Source of the DNA: SG8-41 sp035649495
GTDB lineage: Bacteria; Pseudomonadota; Gammaproteobacteria; Burkholderiales; SG8-41
Direction of reading: 5' to 3'
Assembly (NCBI GenBank): GCA_035649495.1
Contig: DASRJL010000067.1
Span: 3,931 to 67,930 of the forward strand
DNA: 64,000 bases
The number at the start of each line of letters is the position of its first letter. Positions within the stretch are counted from its first letter, which is position 1. The notes beneath the pieces are model-generated. The model saw nothing but the letters and a program-made list of their open reading frames with translations, made no database searches and was not told the origin of the DNA. Both the position numbers and the translations under genes were made by a program. Shown in pieces: positions 32,596 to 41,025 of this stretch.

Positions 32596-33578
32596 ATCTC
32601 CAGCGGCGGCTCGTCCATCGCCGCGATCTGCTCCCGGAGTTCCAGTATGCGGTCCTGCCAGTAACGCTGAGTGCCGAACCACGGAAATGCCGCAGGAAAG
32701 GCGGGATCGTCCCAACGGCGCGCGATCCACGCCGAGTAGTGCAGGAGGCGCAGCGTGCGCAGGGCCTCGAGCAGGCACAGCTCGCCCGGGTCGAACTCGT
32801 GGAAGTCCTCGTATCCGCCCAGCACGTCGCGCAGTTGCAGCCCCATGGTTTCCCGGTCTCCGGAGAGCAGCATCCAGAGATCCTGGATGGCGGGACCGGT
32901 CCGGCAGTCGTCGAAGTCCACGAAGTGTGGCCCCTCGTCGGTCCACAGCACGTTGCCGGCGTGGCAATCGCCGTGCAGGCGTATGAGGCGCACGGGACCC
33001 GCGCGCTCGAACGCGCGGCGCACGCCGTCCAGCGCGAGGGCCGTCGCGCTTGCCCACGCTTCCTCGAGATCGGCGGGAATGAGGCCGCTCGCGGCGAGCC
33101 ACGCGCGCGGCTCGGTCCCGTGGCTTTCGACGTCGAGCGCCGGCCGCACGCGAAACCCGCGCGCCGCGCCGCGAGCGTGTATCCGGCCCACGAAGCGGCC
33201 GATCCATTCGAGCGTGTTGCGGTCCTCCAGTTCGGGCGCACGCCCGCCGCGCCGCGGGAAGACCGCGAAGCGAAAGCCCCGGTGCGCGTGCAGCGTGCGC
33301 GCGCGGATCGGCAGCGGCGCGACCACCGGGATCTCGGCATCGGCAAGCTCCCGCGCGAACTCGTGCTCCTCCGCGATTTGCGCGTCGCTCCAGCGCGCGG
33401 CGCGATAGAACTTCGCGACGAGCTGCGGCCCCTCTTCCATGCCGACCTGGTAGACGCGGTTCTCGTAGCTGTTCAAGGACAGCAGCCGGCCGTCGGGGCG
33501 TAAGTCGACCGAGGCCAGCGCGTCGAGAACGCGATCGGGCGTCAGCCCGGCGAAAGGAGGAGCGCTCACCGGCAGCAT
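32586..33578 (-). CDS. srkA: SrkA/RdoA (YihE)-type stress-response Ser/Thr kinase
   Basis: A 330-residue kinase of the SrkA family: FAGLTPDRVLDALASVDLRP at the start, LNSYENRVYQVGMEEGPQLV with the ATP-lysine region VAKFYRAARWSDAQIAEEHE, the catalytic loop VRLIRLHGDCHAGNVLW (HGDxxxxN) and HFVDFDDCRTGPAIQDLWML (metal-binding Asp). In E. coli SrkA counters programmed cell death and envelope stress. The length and motifs are those of a working kinase. It is divergent from a Bug-type binding protein. Confidence 0.93.
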   Translation of the reverse strand: MLPVSAPPFAGLTPDRVLDALASVDLRPDGRLLSLNSYENRVYQVGMEEGPQLVAKFYRAARWSDAQIAEEHEFARELADAEIPVVAPLPIRARTLHAHRGFRFAVFPRRGGRAPELEDRNTLEWIGRFVGRIHARGAARGFRVRPALDVESHGTEPRAWLAASGLIPADLEEAWASATALALDGVRRAFERAGPVRLIRLHGDCHAGNVLWTDEGPHFVDFDDCRTGPAIQDLWMLLSGDRETMGLQLRDVLGGYEDFHEFDPGELCLLEALRTLRLLHYSAWIARRWDDPAFPAAFPWFGTQRYWQDRILELREQIAAMDEPPLEIGD

Positions 33579-33608
33579 GCTACGCTATTCGCCGGGAGGT
33601 ACACCTTT

Positions 33609-34592
33609 ATGCGCAAGTTGCTGTTGCTTCTGCTCGCCTGCGGTTCGTCGGGCGCGAACGTCCATGCCCAATCGACCGCCCCGGGACCGGTTTATCCGTC
33701 ACGTCCCATCCGCATGATCATTCCGTTTCCGGCCGGGAGCGCGGCGGACATCATCGCGCGCGCCATGGAGCCGCAGATGCGCGAGAAGCTCGGCCAGTCG
33801 CTGGTGATCGACAATCGCGGCGGCGCCGGCGGCAACATCGCCGGGGACCTGGTCGCGAAGAGCCCCGCCGACGGCTACACCATCATGATGGCGACGATAG
33901 GAACGCACGCCATCAACCACAGCCTCTACTCCCGCGTGCCGTTTCACCCGGTACGCGACTTCTCGCCGATCGCGCTGGTGGGCGAAAGCCCTAACGCGCT
34001 GGTGACGACTCCCAAGTTGCAGGCGAATTCCATCCAGGACCTGATCGCGATGGCGAAGGCGAAGCCGGGGCACATGAACTACGGCTCGTCCGGGGCCGGC
34101 ACGACCGTGCACCTCTCGGGAGAATTGTTCTGCGTGATGACCGGCATCAGGCTGACGCACGTGCCGTACAAGGGCGCGACCGAGGCTCTTACCGGGTTGC
34201 TCGGCGGTCAGACGGACCTGATGTTCGCCAGCCTCTCGTCGTCCATACCGCTCATCAAGGCGGGGCGGCTCAAGGCCTACGGCGTGACCGGAGCGCAGCG
34301 CTCGCCGTCGATTCCCGAACTGCCGACCGTGGCCGAAGCGGCCAATCTGCCGGGCTTCGTGGCGGCCGCGTGGTTCGGCATCGTGACGCCTGCAGGCGTG
34401 GCGAAATCCACCGTCGCAACGCTCAACAAGACCACGCTCGCCACGCTCGACACGAAGGAGGTGAAGGACCGGCTCTTCGCTTCCGGAGTGGAAGTGCGTA
34501 CCAGCACGCCCGAGGAATTCGCCCGGATGATCGAATCCGAGCTGGTGAAGTGGGCGAAGGTCGTCAAGGCATCGGGCGCGAAGGTGGACTAG
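33609..34592 (+). CDS. Bug/TctC-type tripartite tricarboxylate transporter substrate-binding protein
   Basis: A 327-residue periplasmic binding protein: a signal peptide (about residues 1-21), YPSRPIRMIIPFPAGSAADI, VIDNRGGAGGNIAGDLVAKS, MNYGSSGAGTTVHLSGELFC, LTHVPYKGATEALTGLLGGQ and a C-terminal SESELVKWAKVVKASG-like end (IESELVKWAKVVKASGAKVD). It is the second of three such proteins in the window. No TctAB genes are adjacent. The ligand is unknown. It ends before a large hairpin repeat. Confidence 0.92.
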   Translation: MRKLLLLLLACGSSGANVHAQSTAPGPVYPSRPIRMIIPFPAGSAADIIARAMEPQMREKLGQSLVIDNRGGAGGNIAGDLVAKSPADGYTIMMATIGTHAINHSLYSRVPFHPVRDFSPIALVGESPNALVTTPKLQANSIQDLIAMAKAKPGHMNYGSSGAGTTVHLSGELFCVMTGIRLTHVPYKGATEALTGLLGGQTDLMFASLSSSIPLIKAGRLKAYGVTGAQRSPSIPELPTVAEAANLPGFVAAAWFGIVTPAGVAKSTVATLNKTTLATLDTKEVKDRLFASGVEVRTSTPEEFARMIESELVKWAKVVKASGAKVD

Positions 34593-34612
34593 TCCGTCCG
34601 TCGCCACCCCCA

Positions 34613-34689
34613 CGGCCCCCTCACCCTGTCCTTCTCCGCCGGATGAATCTGACCTCGGCGGAGAGACTGCTTAGCGGGTGAGAGGGCCG
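34613..34689. repeat. long imperfect hairpin (CCCTCACCC...GGGTGAGAGGG)
   Basis: CGGCCCCCTCACCCTGTCCT and TCTCCGCCG (34613-34641) pair with CGGCGGAGA and GGGTGAGAGGGCCG (34656-34689). The stem is over 20 base pairs with internal mismatches. It starts 21 bases after the Bug protein stop codon and is probably a transcription terminator/REP-like unit. Confidence 0.65.
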
Positions 34690-34733
34690 GGCGCTCCCTG
34701 CGTGTTCTGTGTGGATACTTCTTCGTTCAGTTG

Positions 34734-35120
34734 CTAACGGCAGGTCGACACGGCCATGGGCCGGGACTGGCCCGGCGCGGATTCCGCCGCGGCTACCGCG
34801 TCGGTGACCGTGCCGGTCGAACCGGCGGCGAGCCTGGTGTCCCCTCCGGCATCCGCGTCCTTCGAGGACGCAACATCCCTGGTCGTGAGCGCTTTCGTCG
34901 CCTCGTGAGTCGCCTGCACGTCGAGCCGCGACGTCACGCCCGGCTGGGATGTCACAACGGTCCGGGGCATCAGATCGATTCGCGGCACATCCATCGGCCT
35001 CACGGTCGCGATGGCCGGCGTCGCAATGGCATTCGTTGCAGAAACGGCAGCCATGGCAGGCCCCGTCAACGCTATCAGGACAATTGCCACACAACTACAG
35101 CTGCGTGCAAGGACCTGCAT
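34734..35120 (-). CDS. putative secreted Thr/Ala-rich protein
   Basis: A 128-residue product with a clear signal peptide (MQVLARSCSCVAIVLIALTG, then PAMAAVSA). The mature part is low in complexity, rich in Thr, Ala, Val and Asp, and has no hydrophobic core or recognisable domain. GGGGAAC lies before the ATG at 35118-35120. It ends in VSTCR. I do not recognise a family. It may be a genuine small exported protein or a chance frame, the signal peptide being the main support. Confidence 0.4.
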   Translation of the reverse strand: MQVLARSCSCVAIVLIALTGPAMAAVSATNAIATPAIATVRPMDVPRIDLMPRTVVTSQPGVTSRLDVQATHEATKALTTRDVASSKDADAGGDTRLAAGSTGTVTDAVAAAESAPGQSRPMAVSTCR

Positions 35121-35603
35121 TCGGTTCCCCGTGTCGATTCCCGGTAGACGGGCTCTCTGATGCAAGAACCATGCGCGCAGCCATGGCTGCAGTCCGGTCC
35201 TCCAGGCGTGCCGACCGAGGCGATCGGCGGCCGGCCAGCGTGACAAAAGTGGTGGATGGAAGCGGGGAAAAGTAGTACCACCCACACCGTTCGGTTCTCT
35301 GCTGTTCCGGAACCGTCAGCAGGCCGTCGGCGGGTGTCAATCGTCCGCCACGGCGCGCCTGCGGCGGCAACTCCAGGCGCTGGATCGGCAGCGCACCGCC
35401 ACAGTCTCGCCGTGCATCGACCGCTCCAGCAACGGTGTAGCCCGTGCCCGCCGCAGGGATACATTGCGGCCGTCCACTTGAACTCACGCGGTGATTCCGG
35501 GATCTGGACTGCTTCTCGGGGGATCCTGACGCGAGACCTTGCGTGAAACCGGGGCCGGGCGCACCATCCCCCCGTTTCCCCACAAGTTCAAAACGGAGGT
35601 CAC
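35121..35603. other. 483-base gap without a convincing gene
   Basis: Several overlapping open frames exist on both strands, but none has a ribosome site, signal or recognisable motif. Composition is ordinary for the window. The promoter of the GST gene is expected near the right end, where GGAGGTCAC is its ribosome site. Confidence 0.4.
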
Positions 35604-36311
35604 ATGGCGTCCCGGTACATGCTTTGCAGCTTCAAGACCTGCCCCTGGGTTCAGCGCGCGGCTATCGTGCTGCAGGCGAAGCAGGTCCCCTACGACATCA
35701 CCTACATCGACCGCGACAACCGGCCGGCCTGGTTTCTCGCCGTATCGCCGCATGCCAAGGTGCCGGTCGTGCAGATCGACGGCAAGGAGGCGCTGTTCGA
35801 GTCGAACGCCATTGCCGAATACCTGGAAGAGACCGCGGAGCCGCGGCTGCATCCCCAGGATCCGATAGCGCGGGCGCGCAACCGGGCGTGGACCGACTAC
35901 GTGCCGACCTTCGCGAGCGCGATATCGAACACGATGTATTCGGACTCGGAGGAGGAGTTCGCCTCGCGCGCGGCCAAGCTCTCCGACCCGTTCAAGAAGC
36001 TCGAGGAAGCGCTTGCCAAGCGCGGCAACGACGGACCCTATTTCAATGGGCCGAAGTTCTCGCTGGTCGATGCCGCCTACGCGCCGTTCCTGCAGCGCTA
36101 TACCTTCATGGACCGGCTGCGGCCGCTGGGCGTGATCGAGAAATTCCCGAAGCTCGCGGCCTGGCGCAACGCCCTCGTCGCCGCGCCGGCGGTGAAGGCC
36201 TCCACGGTGTCGAACATCGAGGACGTGTGGCAGGAGAACCTGATCCTGCGCAAGCGCTGGCTGTCGAAGTTCGTCTCCGAGAAGGTGCTCGGCGCGGCGC
36301 TGGTTGAGTAA
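35604..36311 (+). CDS. glutathione S-transferase family protein
   Basis: A 235-residue GST: an N-terminal thioredoxin-like domain with LCSFKTCPWVQRAAIVLQAK (CPWV in place of the usual CPYC/S active site), DNRPAWFLAVSPHAKVPVVQ (cis-Pro) and ALFESNAIAEYLEE (glutathione gamma-Glu contact ESNAI). A helical C-terminal domain contains GPKFSLVDAAYAPFLQRYTF. GGAGG lies before the ATG. It acts in the cytoplasm, probably in detoxification or ring-cleavage metabolism; the exact class (beta/omega-like) is not settled. Confidence 0.9.
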   Translation: MASRYMLCSFKTCPWVQRAAIVLQAKQVPYDITYIDRDNRPAWFLAVSPHAKVPVVQIDGKEALFESNAIAEYLEETAEPRLHPQDPIARARNRAWTDYVPTFASAISNTMYSDSEEEFASRAAKLSDPFKKLEEALAKRGNDGPYFNGPKFSLVDAAYAPFLQRYTFMDRLRPLGVIEKFPKLAAWRNALVAAPAVKASTVSNIEDVWQENLILRKRWLSKFVSEKVLGAALVE

Positions 36312-36317
36312 GCGGCC

Positions 36318-36381
36318 TTCGGGCTGCCGGCTGCGAGCTACGGTCAGCTCGTGGCTGGTGGCTCGAAGCTCGTAGCTTCTA
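36318..36381. repeat. AGCTCGTAGCT word palindrome between convergent genes
   Basis: The words GAGCTACGG, GCTCGTGGCT, GGCTCGAAGCTCGTAGCTTC are near-copies in alternating orientation, and AGCTACGAGCTTCGAGCC can pair with the left part. The right end supplies the TAG stop of the DUF1080 gene (36379-36381). It lies between the GST and DUF1080 genes. Confidence 0.65.
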
Positions 36382-36990
36382 CAACGGCCTGATCTCCACC
36401 TTGCGCCACTTGATGGCGCCGCCCGGTGCGCCCTTGGGCCCGTTGGTGAACTGGAGCGAGATCGGCCCGGAAGCAAACTTGCTGTCCCGGGTGCTGACGG
36501 TGACGACCCCGTTCAACCTGACGGTCAACTCCGGGCCCTTCGCGTAGATCTCGTAGACGTTCCACTTCCCGCCGGCCTTGTGGGAGCCATCCACGCTGGC
36601 AAGACCGGCGAGGCTGCCCGTGCCGCTGGCGACGTTGGGATTCTGATCGTAGATGTTCGCCTCGTAGGCAACGGCGGTGCCAACCTTGTTTGGATCGGTA
36701 ATACGAAAGAAAATGCCGCTGTTCGTTGTGGTGTCCGCCCAGAATTCGGCGTAGATCTGGAAATCCCTGTAGGACTCCTTGGTGACGAGGTGTCCACCCT
36801 TGCCCTTGTCAGCCACGATGGCGCCGCCTTCCGCGCGCCAGTTGGCATCTCCGATGCGGTTGAAGTTGTCGAGGCCCTTGTCCCCATCGATCAGCGTGAC
36901 CCATCCCGCGGACGGCTGCCGGTGCCCGCACCCCGAAACCATCAGAGCCGCAACGAGCAGCCCGGCCGCAACTGCGAACAGTCGTTTCAT
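36379..36990 (-). CDS. DUF1080 (3-keto-disaccharide hydrolase-like) lipoprotein
   Basis: A 203-residue protein with a signal peptide and lipobox (LMVSGC) and a concanavalin/laminin-G-like DUF1080 domain: GWVTLIDGDKGLDNFNRIGD, ANWRAEGGAIVADKGKGGHL, RDFQIYAEFWADTTTNSGIF, GKWNVYEIYAKGPELTVRLN and ISLQFTNGPKGAPGGAIKWR. This domain binds or cleaves sugars. It is predicted to be an outer- or inner-membrane-anchored periplasmic lipoprotein. The ATG at 36988-36990 begins the lipoprotein signal. It is divergent from the third Bug-type protein. Confidence 0.87.
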   Translation of the reverse strand: MKRLFAVAAGLLVAALMVSGCGHRQPSAGWVTLIDGDKGLDNFNRIGDANWRAEGGAIVADKGKGGHLVTKESYRDFQIYAEFWADTTTNSGIFFRITDPNKVGTAVAYEANIYDQNPNVASGTGSLAGLASVDGSHKAGGKWNVYEIYAKGPELTVRLNGVVTVSTRDSKFASGPISLQFTNGPKGAPGGAIKWRKVEIRPL

Positions 36991-37057
36991 TGTTGTCTCC
37001 CCTTTGTTTACGATGGCGGGGTAAATCATAAACCTTTCGGCTGCGTACTGAACTCTC

Positions 37058-38017
37058 ATGCAGATACCGCGACCTGGGGCACGAGTAGCCGCCGCCCTCC
37101 TGGCGCTGGCCGCAGGCGGGGCATTCGGCCAGGGTTTTCCCACGAAACCCATCCGCATCGTCACTTCCGAACCTGGCAGCGGCACCGATCTCGTCGCGCG
37201 GCTCACGGCACAGGGCCTCACCGACAGCCTGGGCAGACCGGTGATCGTGGAAAACCGCGGCGGCATGCTGTCGGGCGACGTGGTCCTGAGGGCGGCGCCG
37301 GATGGCCACACCCTGCTCCTCGCCGGAACTTCCCTCTGGCTCGCGCCGTTCATGCGCGAGAACGTGAGCTACGATCCCCTCAGGGATTTTCTGCCGATAA
37401 CGCTCGCGGGCAGCTCGCCGAACGTGCTGGTGATCCACCCCTCGCTGCCGGTGAAATCGGTCAGGGACCTGATCGCGCTGGCGCGCTCGAGACCGGGAGA
37501 GCTCAACTACGGCTCAGGCTCGACCGGCGCTCCGACCCACCTGGCGGCGGAGTTGTTCAAGGCCATGGCGGGCGTCGATATCGTGCGCGTGCCCTACAAG
37601 GGAACCGGGCCGGCGATCAACGCCCTGATAGCCGGGCAGGTACAGGTGATGTTCGTCTCCGCGACGACGGCTGTGCCGCTCGTCGTCTCGGGCAGGCTGA
37701 ACGCCCTCGCAGTGGCCACGGCGCGGCCATCCGCGCTCGCGCCCGGTCTGCCCACGCTGACGGCCAGTGGCCTGCCGGGCTACGAGGCCACTTCGCTGTT
37801 CGCCGTGTTCGCCCCCGTCAGGACGCCAGCCGCGATCATCCAGCAACTGAACCAGGAAATCGTGCGCGTGCTCGGCAAGGCGGAGGTGAAGGAGCGTCTG
37901 CTCAAGTCGGGCGTGGAAGCCGTCGGCAGTTCCCCGGAAGAGCTCGGCGCGACGATCAAATCCGACATGACCCGTTGGGGCAGGCTGATAAAGGCCGCCG
38001 GCATCCGTCACGAATGA
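37058..38017 (+). CDS. Bug/TctC-type tripartite tricarboxylate transporter substrate-binding protein
   Basis: A 319-residue periplasmic binding protein. A signal peptide at about residues 1-24 is followed by FPTKPIRIVTSEPGSGTDLV, VIVENRGGMLSGDVVLRAAP, LNYGSGSTGAPTHLAAELFK, IVRVPYKGTGPAINALIAGQ and the C-terminal LGATIKSDMTRWGRLIKAAG. It is the most divergent of the three in the first loop (SEPGSGTD instead of FPAGGxxD). No membrane partner is nearby. It is divergent from the DUF1080 lipoprotein gene. Confidence 0.92.
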   Translation: MQIPRPGARVAAALLALAAGGAFGQGFPTKPIRIVTSEPGSGTDLVARLTAQGLTDSLGRPVIVENRGGMLSGDVVLRAAPDGHTLLLAGTSLWLAPFMRENVSYDPLRDFLPITLAGSSPNVLVIHPSLPVKSVRDLIALARSRPGELNYGSGSTGAPTHLAAELFKAMAGVDIVRVPYKGTGPAINALIAGQVQVMFVSATTAVPLVVSGRLNALAVATARPSALAPGLPTLTASGLPGYEATSLFAVFAPVRTPAAIIQQLNQEIVRVLGKAEVKERLLKSGVEAVGSSPEELGATIKSDMTRWGRLIKAAGIRHE

Positions 38018-38042
38018 GCCGCGGGAGCTGCAATGAGGGCGC

Positions 38043-38160
38043 TCAGATTTTCCCGCCCACGCGCAGGCTCAACCCGACCAGCAGGCCGACGTTGGTCCAC
38101 AGCAGGTACGCCAGCGCAGGCTGCAGCAGGATTGGATTGAAGGCATAGGTCAGCACCGGT
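38043..38160 (-). pseudogene. 3' remnant of an O-antigen ligase/Wzy-like gene
   Basis: The last 37 codons of a minus-strand frame read VLTYAFNPILLQPALAYLLW then TNVGLLVGLSLRVGGKI. This matches in pattern the C-terminus of the intact ligase-like gene 3 kb away (IPVMAFNPVLNQGSLAYVYW then TATAVICALAW). Upstream of about 38160 the frame turns into unrelated basic sequence. It is therefore the tail of a second polymerase/ligase gene whose body has been lost. Confidence 0.55.
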
Positions 38161-38358
38161 GCTCGTCTATCGCTAGTGCCTGTCGCCTGGCCGCGACAGT
38201 TTTTTGGTTCGGAAGCAAGGGACCTGGCATGTTCATTGCCTGCCCTTCGTCGCTTCCGCAGAGCGCGCAGCGCACGCCCGTGAAACTCGCGCCGCATTTA
38301 GGGAGACAAACCTGATGCCGCAAAGTGATTTCGGCGCGACTGTCACTACCTTTAGGAC

Positions 38359-41025
38359 GTGCACATCAAACCTTACATAGATGCCCCATTGCCGGCGCTG
38401 GACGCGCTGCAGGCGCCGCTGCGCGATGCCCCGCGGCACCTGGTCACGTTCCACTCGGGATATCCGTACGCGCATGCCGCCGAGCGCCTGCATCGCCAAG
38501 CCCTTGCCACCGGCTGGTTTACGGACGTTCACGTCCTTCACCCGGGGAACCGCCATCCGGCAATGGAATCGTTCCTGAAGGACCACGGAGAGTTCATTCG
38601 CCGCAACTCCCGTGGCTACGGCTACTGGCGCTGGAAGCCGCTGTTGATGAAGGCCATGCTCGAGGGCCTTCCGGAGGGCGCTCTGCTCTACTACATGGAC
38701 GCCGGCTGCGAGCTCTCGACCTTCGGATCGGCGCGGTTCGCGACTCTTGACCGGGAGCTGGCCGCTCGCGACGTGCTGTGCTTCCAGACGGGATTTCGCG
38801 AGCTCGAATGGTGCAAGCGCGAAGCGGTGGAAGCGGTCCTCGGCGGATGGAGCGAGGCCGCCATGTCGTGTCCCCAGATCGAAGCCACGTGGTTCGGCCT
38901 GCGCAACGTCGCACCGGTGCGCGCGTTTATCGCTGAATGGGCATCGTGGGCGGCTGAAGGCGAGCTCATTACCGATACACACGATCCGTCGCGCCAGCAT
39001 GCGGCCTTCCGGGAGCACCGGCACGACCAGGCTCTGTGGAGCCTGGTCGTGAAAAAGCATGGATTCCGCCCTCTGCCGCAGGAGCATTGCTTCGAGCGAT
39101 GGCTCTACGTGCGGGATTCCTGGGTGCTTCTCGCGCCGGTGCACGCCTTGCGCTCGCGCAGACGGCGCTCGGTCCTGGACGGCATCGTCGCGGCGTCCAG
39201 CGAGAGCGATATCCGGCGCAATCTCCGCTCGCCGTCGATGCGGCTCAAGGGGCTCCTCGCCGTATCGCGCGTGAAAATTCGAATGATCTACATGCTGGGC
39301 CGGATGCTCGCGAGCCTGCGGACCAGGCGGGCGGCGGCCCACCTGGCATTGATCGTCGGCGTGATTTTCGCGCTCGCCGGCAACGCCGATGCGGCGACGC
39401 TGGTCGTGAATCAGGCGCACCCGCGCGCCAGCGACTCGGGTCCTGCGAGCGAATCGCAGCCGCTCGCCACCATAGGAGCCGCGATGAAACAGCTCAATCC
39501 GGGCGATCGCGTCCACATCGCGGCGGGTACATACCGCGAGCCGATCCTGTTCCCGGCGCGGAAATGGGCGGGCGCGGCGGAAACCGTGATCGAGGGCGAT
39601 CCGAAGGGGCGCACCCTGATCAAGGGGTCAGCCGTCGTAAGCGACTGGAAGCGGGTTGGAGCCGGACGGTTCGTCGCGCCCATCAGCTACGAGCCGCAGC
39701 AGGTGTTCGTGGACGGCGAGCCGCTGCAGCAGGTCGGGGGCACTATCTTCGGCGGGTACCCGGACGTGCCCAAGCACCCGCTGGCCCACCTTTTCGCGGG
39801 GAAGGCCGGCGGTATCTGGCCGGCGCGCGTTGCCGGCAACAGGGACGGCATGCCGGCCAACAGCTTTCACTACGACAAGAGCCAGGGCGACGTGATGATA
39901 CGCGTCGCCCACGACGCGCTCGATGGCCGGGTGGTGGAGGTGGCGGCCCTGCCGCGCCTGCTCCTCGCGGAAGGCGTCGAGCGGGTGACCGTGAGGAATC
40001 TCGCCTTCGAGCACTCGAACACTACGACGACAACGCGCGGCGGCGCCGTGCAGCTCGACGGCAGGAACGTGCGCATCGAGCGCGTCACGATACGCCGCGC
40101 CGACGGTCCGTGCCTGGGCTTGAACGGCCACGATCACCAGGTCCTGTCGAGCACCTTCGCGGAGTGCGGCCAGATGGGAATGGGCGGGAGAGGATCGGGC
40201 TGGCGGATCGACGACGTGACCGTCAGCCGCAACAATACGCGCGGCTTCAACAAGTGGTGGGAGGCGGGCGGCGCGAAATTCGTGGGCGACGGCGGACTGA
40301 ATAATTCGACCGTCTCGCGCTTCAAGGCGATCGACAACCGCGGAGACGGGCTGTGGTTCGACTGGAAGAACCGCAACAACCGGGTCACTGATTCCGTGTT
40401 CGCCTCCAACAGCGGCTTCGGCCTGCACGTGGAGATCGGCGAGGGGTTCGTCCTCGACAACAATACGGTCGTGGGAAACCGGCAGCGCGGCATCTACCTG
40501 CGACAGACGTCCTCGAGCACGGTCGCCTTCAACTTCGTGAGCACCAACGGCATGGACGGCATCGCGATCGTCGACGAGGGGGAGCGCGATCCGAAAGGCG
40601 AAATGGACTTCTCCGTCCGCAACAACTGGGTCGTCGGCAACGTCCTCGCCTGGAACCAGAACGCCCTCACCATGCCCGAGCCGCTCGCCGACAACCGCTC
40701 GGACGGCAATGTGATTGTGGGCGACTGGCACGCGGTCCAGGTGCGGATCGGATGGAAGCGCACGATCAAGAGGCCGGATTGGATCGCCGAGGCGCTCGAT
40801 ACCAACAGCGAATGGCGCGACCTGCCGAAGACCCAGCGTCCCGATCCCGCCACCGTCCAGGTCCTTGAAAGTCAGATGGCGTGGTATCGCGAGCTGCGCC
40901 CGGAGCTGCGCGCGCTGCCCGGTCCGCTGCTCGCTTCCCTGGCTCAGCGCGAGCCGGCCCTGGCCGGCCGCACCGGGTCTCTGCCGGGTCCCGGTCCCGC
41001 CCCGACAGCGAAGCCCGGACGCTGA
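38359..41025 (+). CDS. fusion: glycosyltransferase-like domain plus exported parallel beta-helix domain
   Basis: A single 888-codon frame. Residues 25-260 resemble sugar-region GT proteins (LVTFHSGYPYAHAAERLHRQ, YGYWRWKPLLMKAM 87-100, LYYMDAGCEL 110-119). Residues 325-345 are a hydrophobic segment ending GNADA, like a signal peptide with its own cleavage site. Residues 346-840 form a right-handed beta-helix (PLATIGAAMKQLNPGDRVHI, AAGTYREPILFPARK, GDGLWFDWKNRNNRV near 664, DNNTVVGNRQRGIYLRQT). Helix proteins of this type are polysaccharide lyases or epimerases. The start is GTG at 38359, two codons after a stop. Internal ATGs at 39283-39304 could start a separate beta-helix product. The 3' end overlaps the convergent ligase gene by 82 bases. 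Confidence 0.75.
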   Translation: MHIKPYIDAPLPALDALQAPLRDAPRHLVTFHSGYPYAHAAERLHRQALATGWFTDVHVLHPGNRHPAMESFLKDHGEFIRRNSRGYGYWRWKPLLMKAMLEGLPEGALLYYMDAGCELSTFGSARFATLDRELAARDVLCFQTGFRELEWCKREAVEAVLGGWSEAAMSCPQIEATWFGLRNVAPVRAFIAEWASWAAEGELITDTHDPSRQHAAFREHRHDQALWSLVVKKHGFRPLPQEHCFERWLYVRDSWVLLAPVHALRSRRRRSVLDGIVAASSESDIRRNLRSPSMRLKGLLAVSRVKIRMIYMLGRMLASLRTRRAAAHLALIVGVIFALAGNADAATLVVNQAHPRASDSGPASESQPLATIGAAMKQLNPGDRVHIAAGTYREPILFPARKWAGAAETVIEGDPKGRTLIKGSAVVSDWKRVGAGRFVAPISYEPQQVFVDGEPLQQVGGTIFGGYPDVPKHPLAHLFAGKAGGIWPARVAGNRDGMPANSFHYDKSQGDVMIRVAHDALDGRVVEVAALPRLLLAEGVERVTVRNLAFEHSNTTTTTRGGAVQLDGRNVRIERVTIRRADGPCLGLNGHDHQVLSSTFAECGQMGMGGRGSGWRIDDVTVSRNNTRGFNKWWEAGGAKFVGDGGLNNSTVSRFKAIDNRGDGLWFDWKNRNNRVTDSVFASNSGFGLHVEIGEGFVLDNNTVVGNRQRGIYLRQTSSSTVAFNFVSTNGMDGIAIVDEGERDPKGEMDFSVRNNWVVGNVLAWNQNALTMPEPLADNRSDGNVIVGDWHAVQVRIGWKRTIKRPDWIAEALDTNSEWRDLPKTQRPDPATVQVLESQMAWYRELRPELRALPGPLLASLAQREPALAGRTGSLPGPGPAPTAKPGR

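Noticed and set aside
35095..35583. Overlapping open frames in the gap before the GST gene
   Set aside because: No ribosome site, signal peptide or domain; composition typical of shadow frames.
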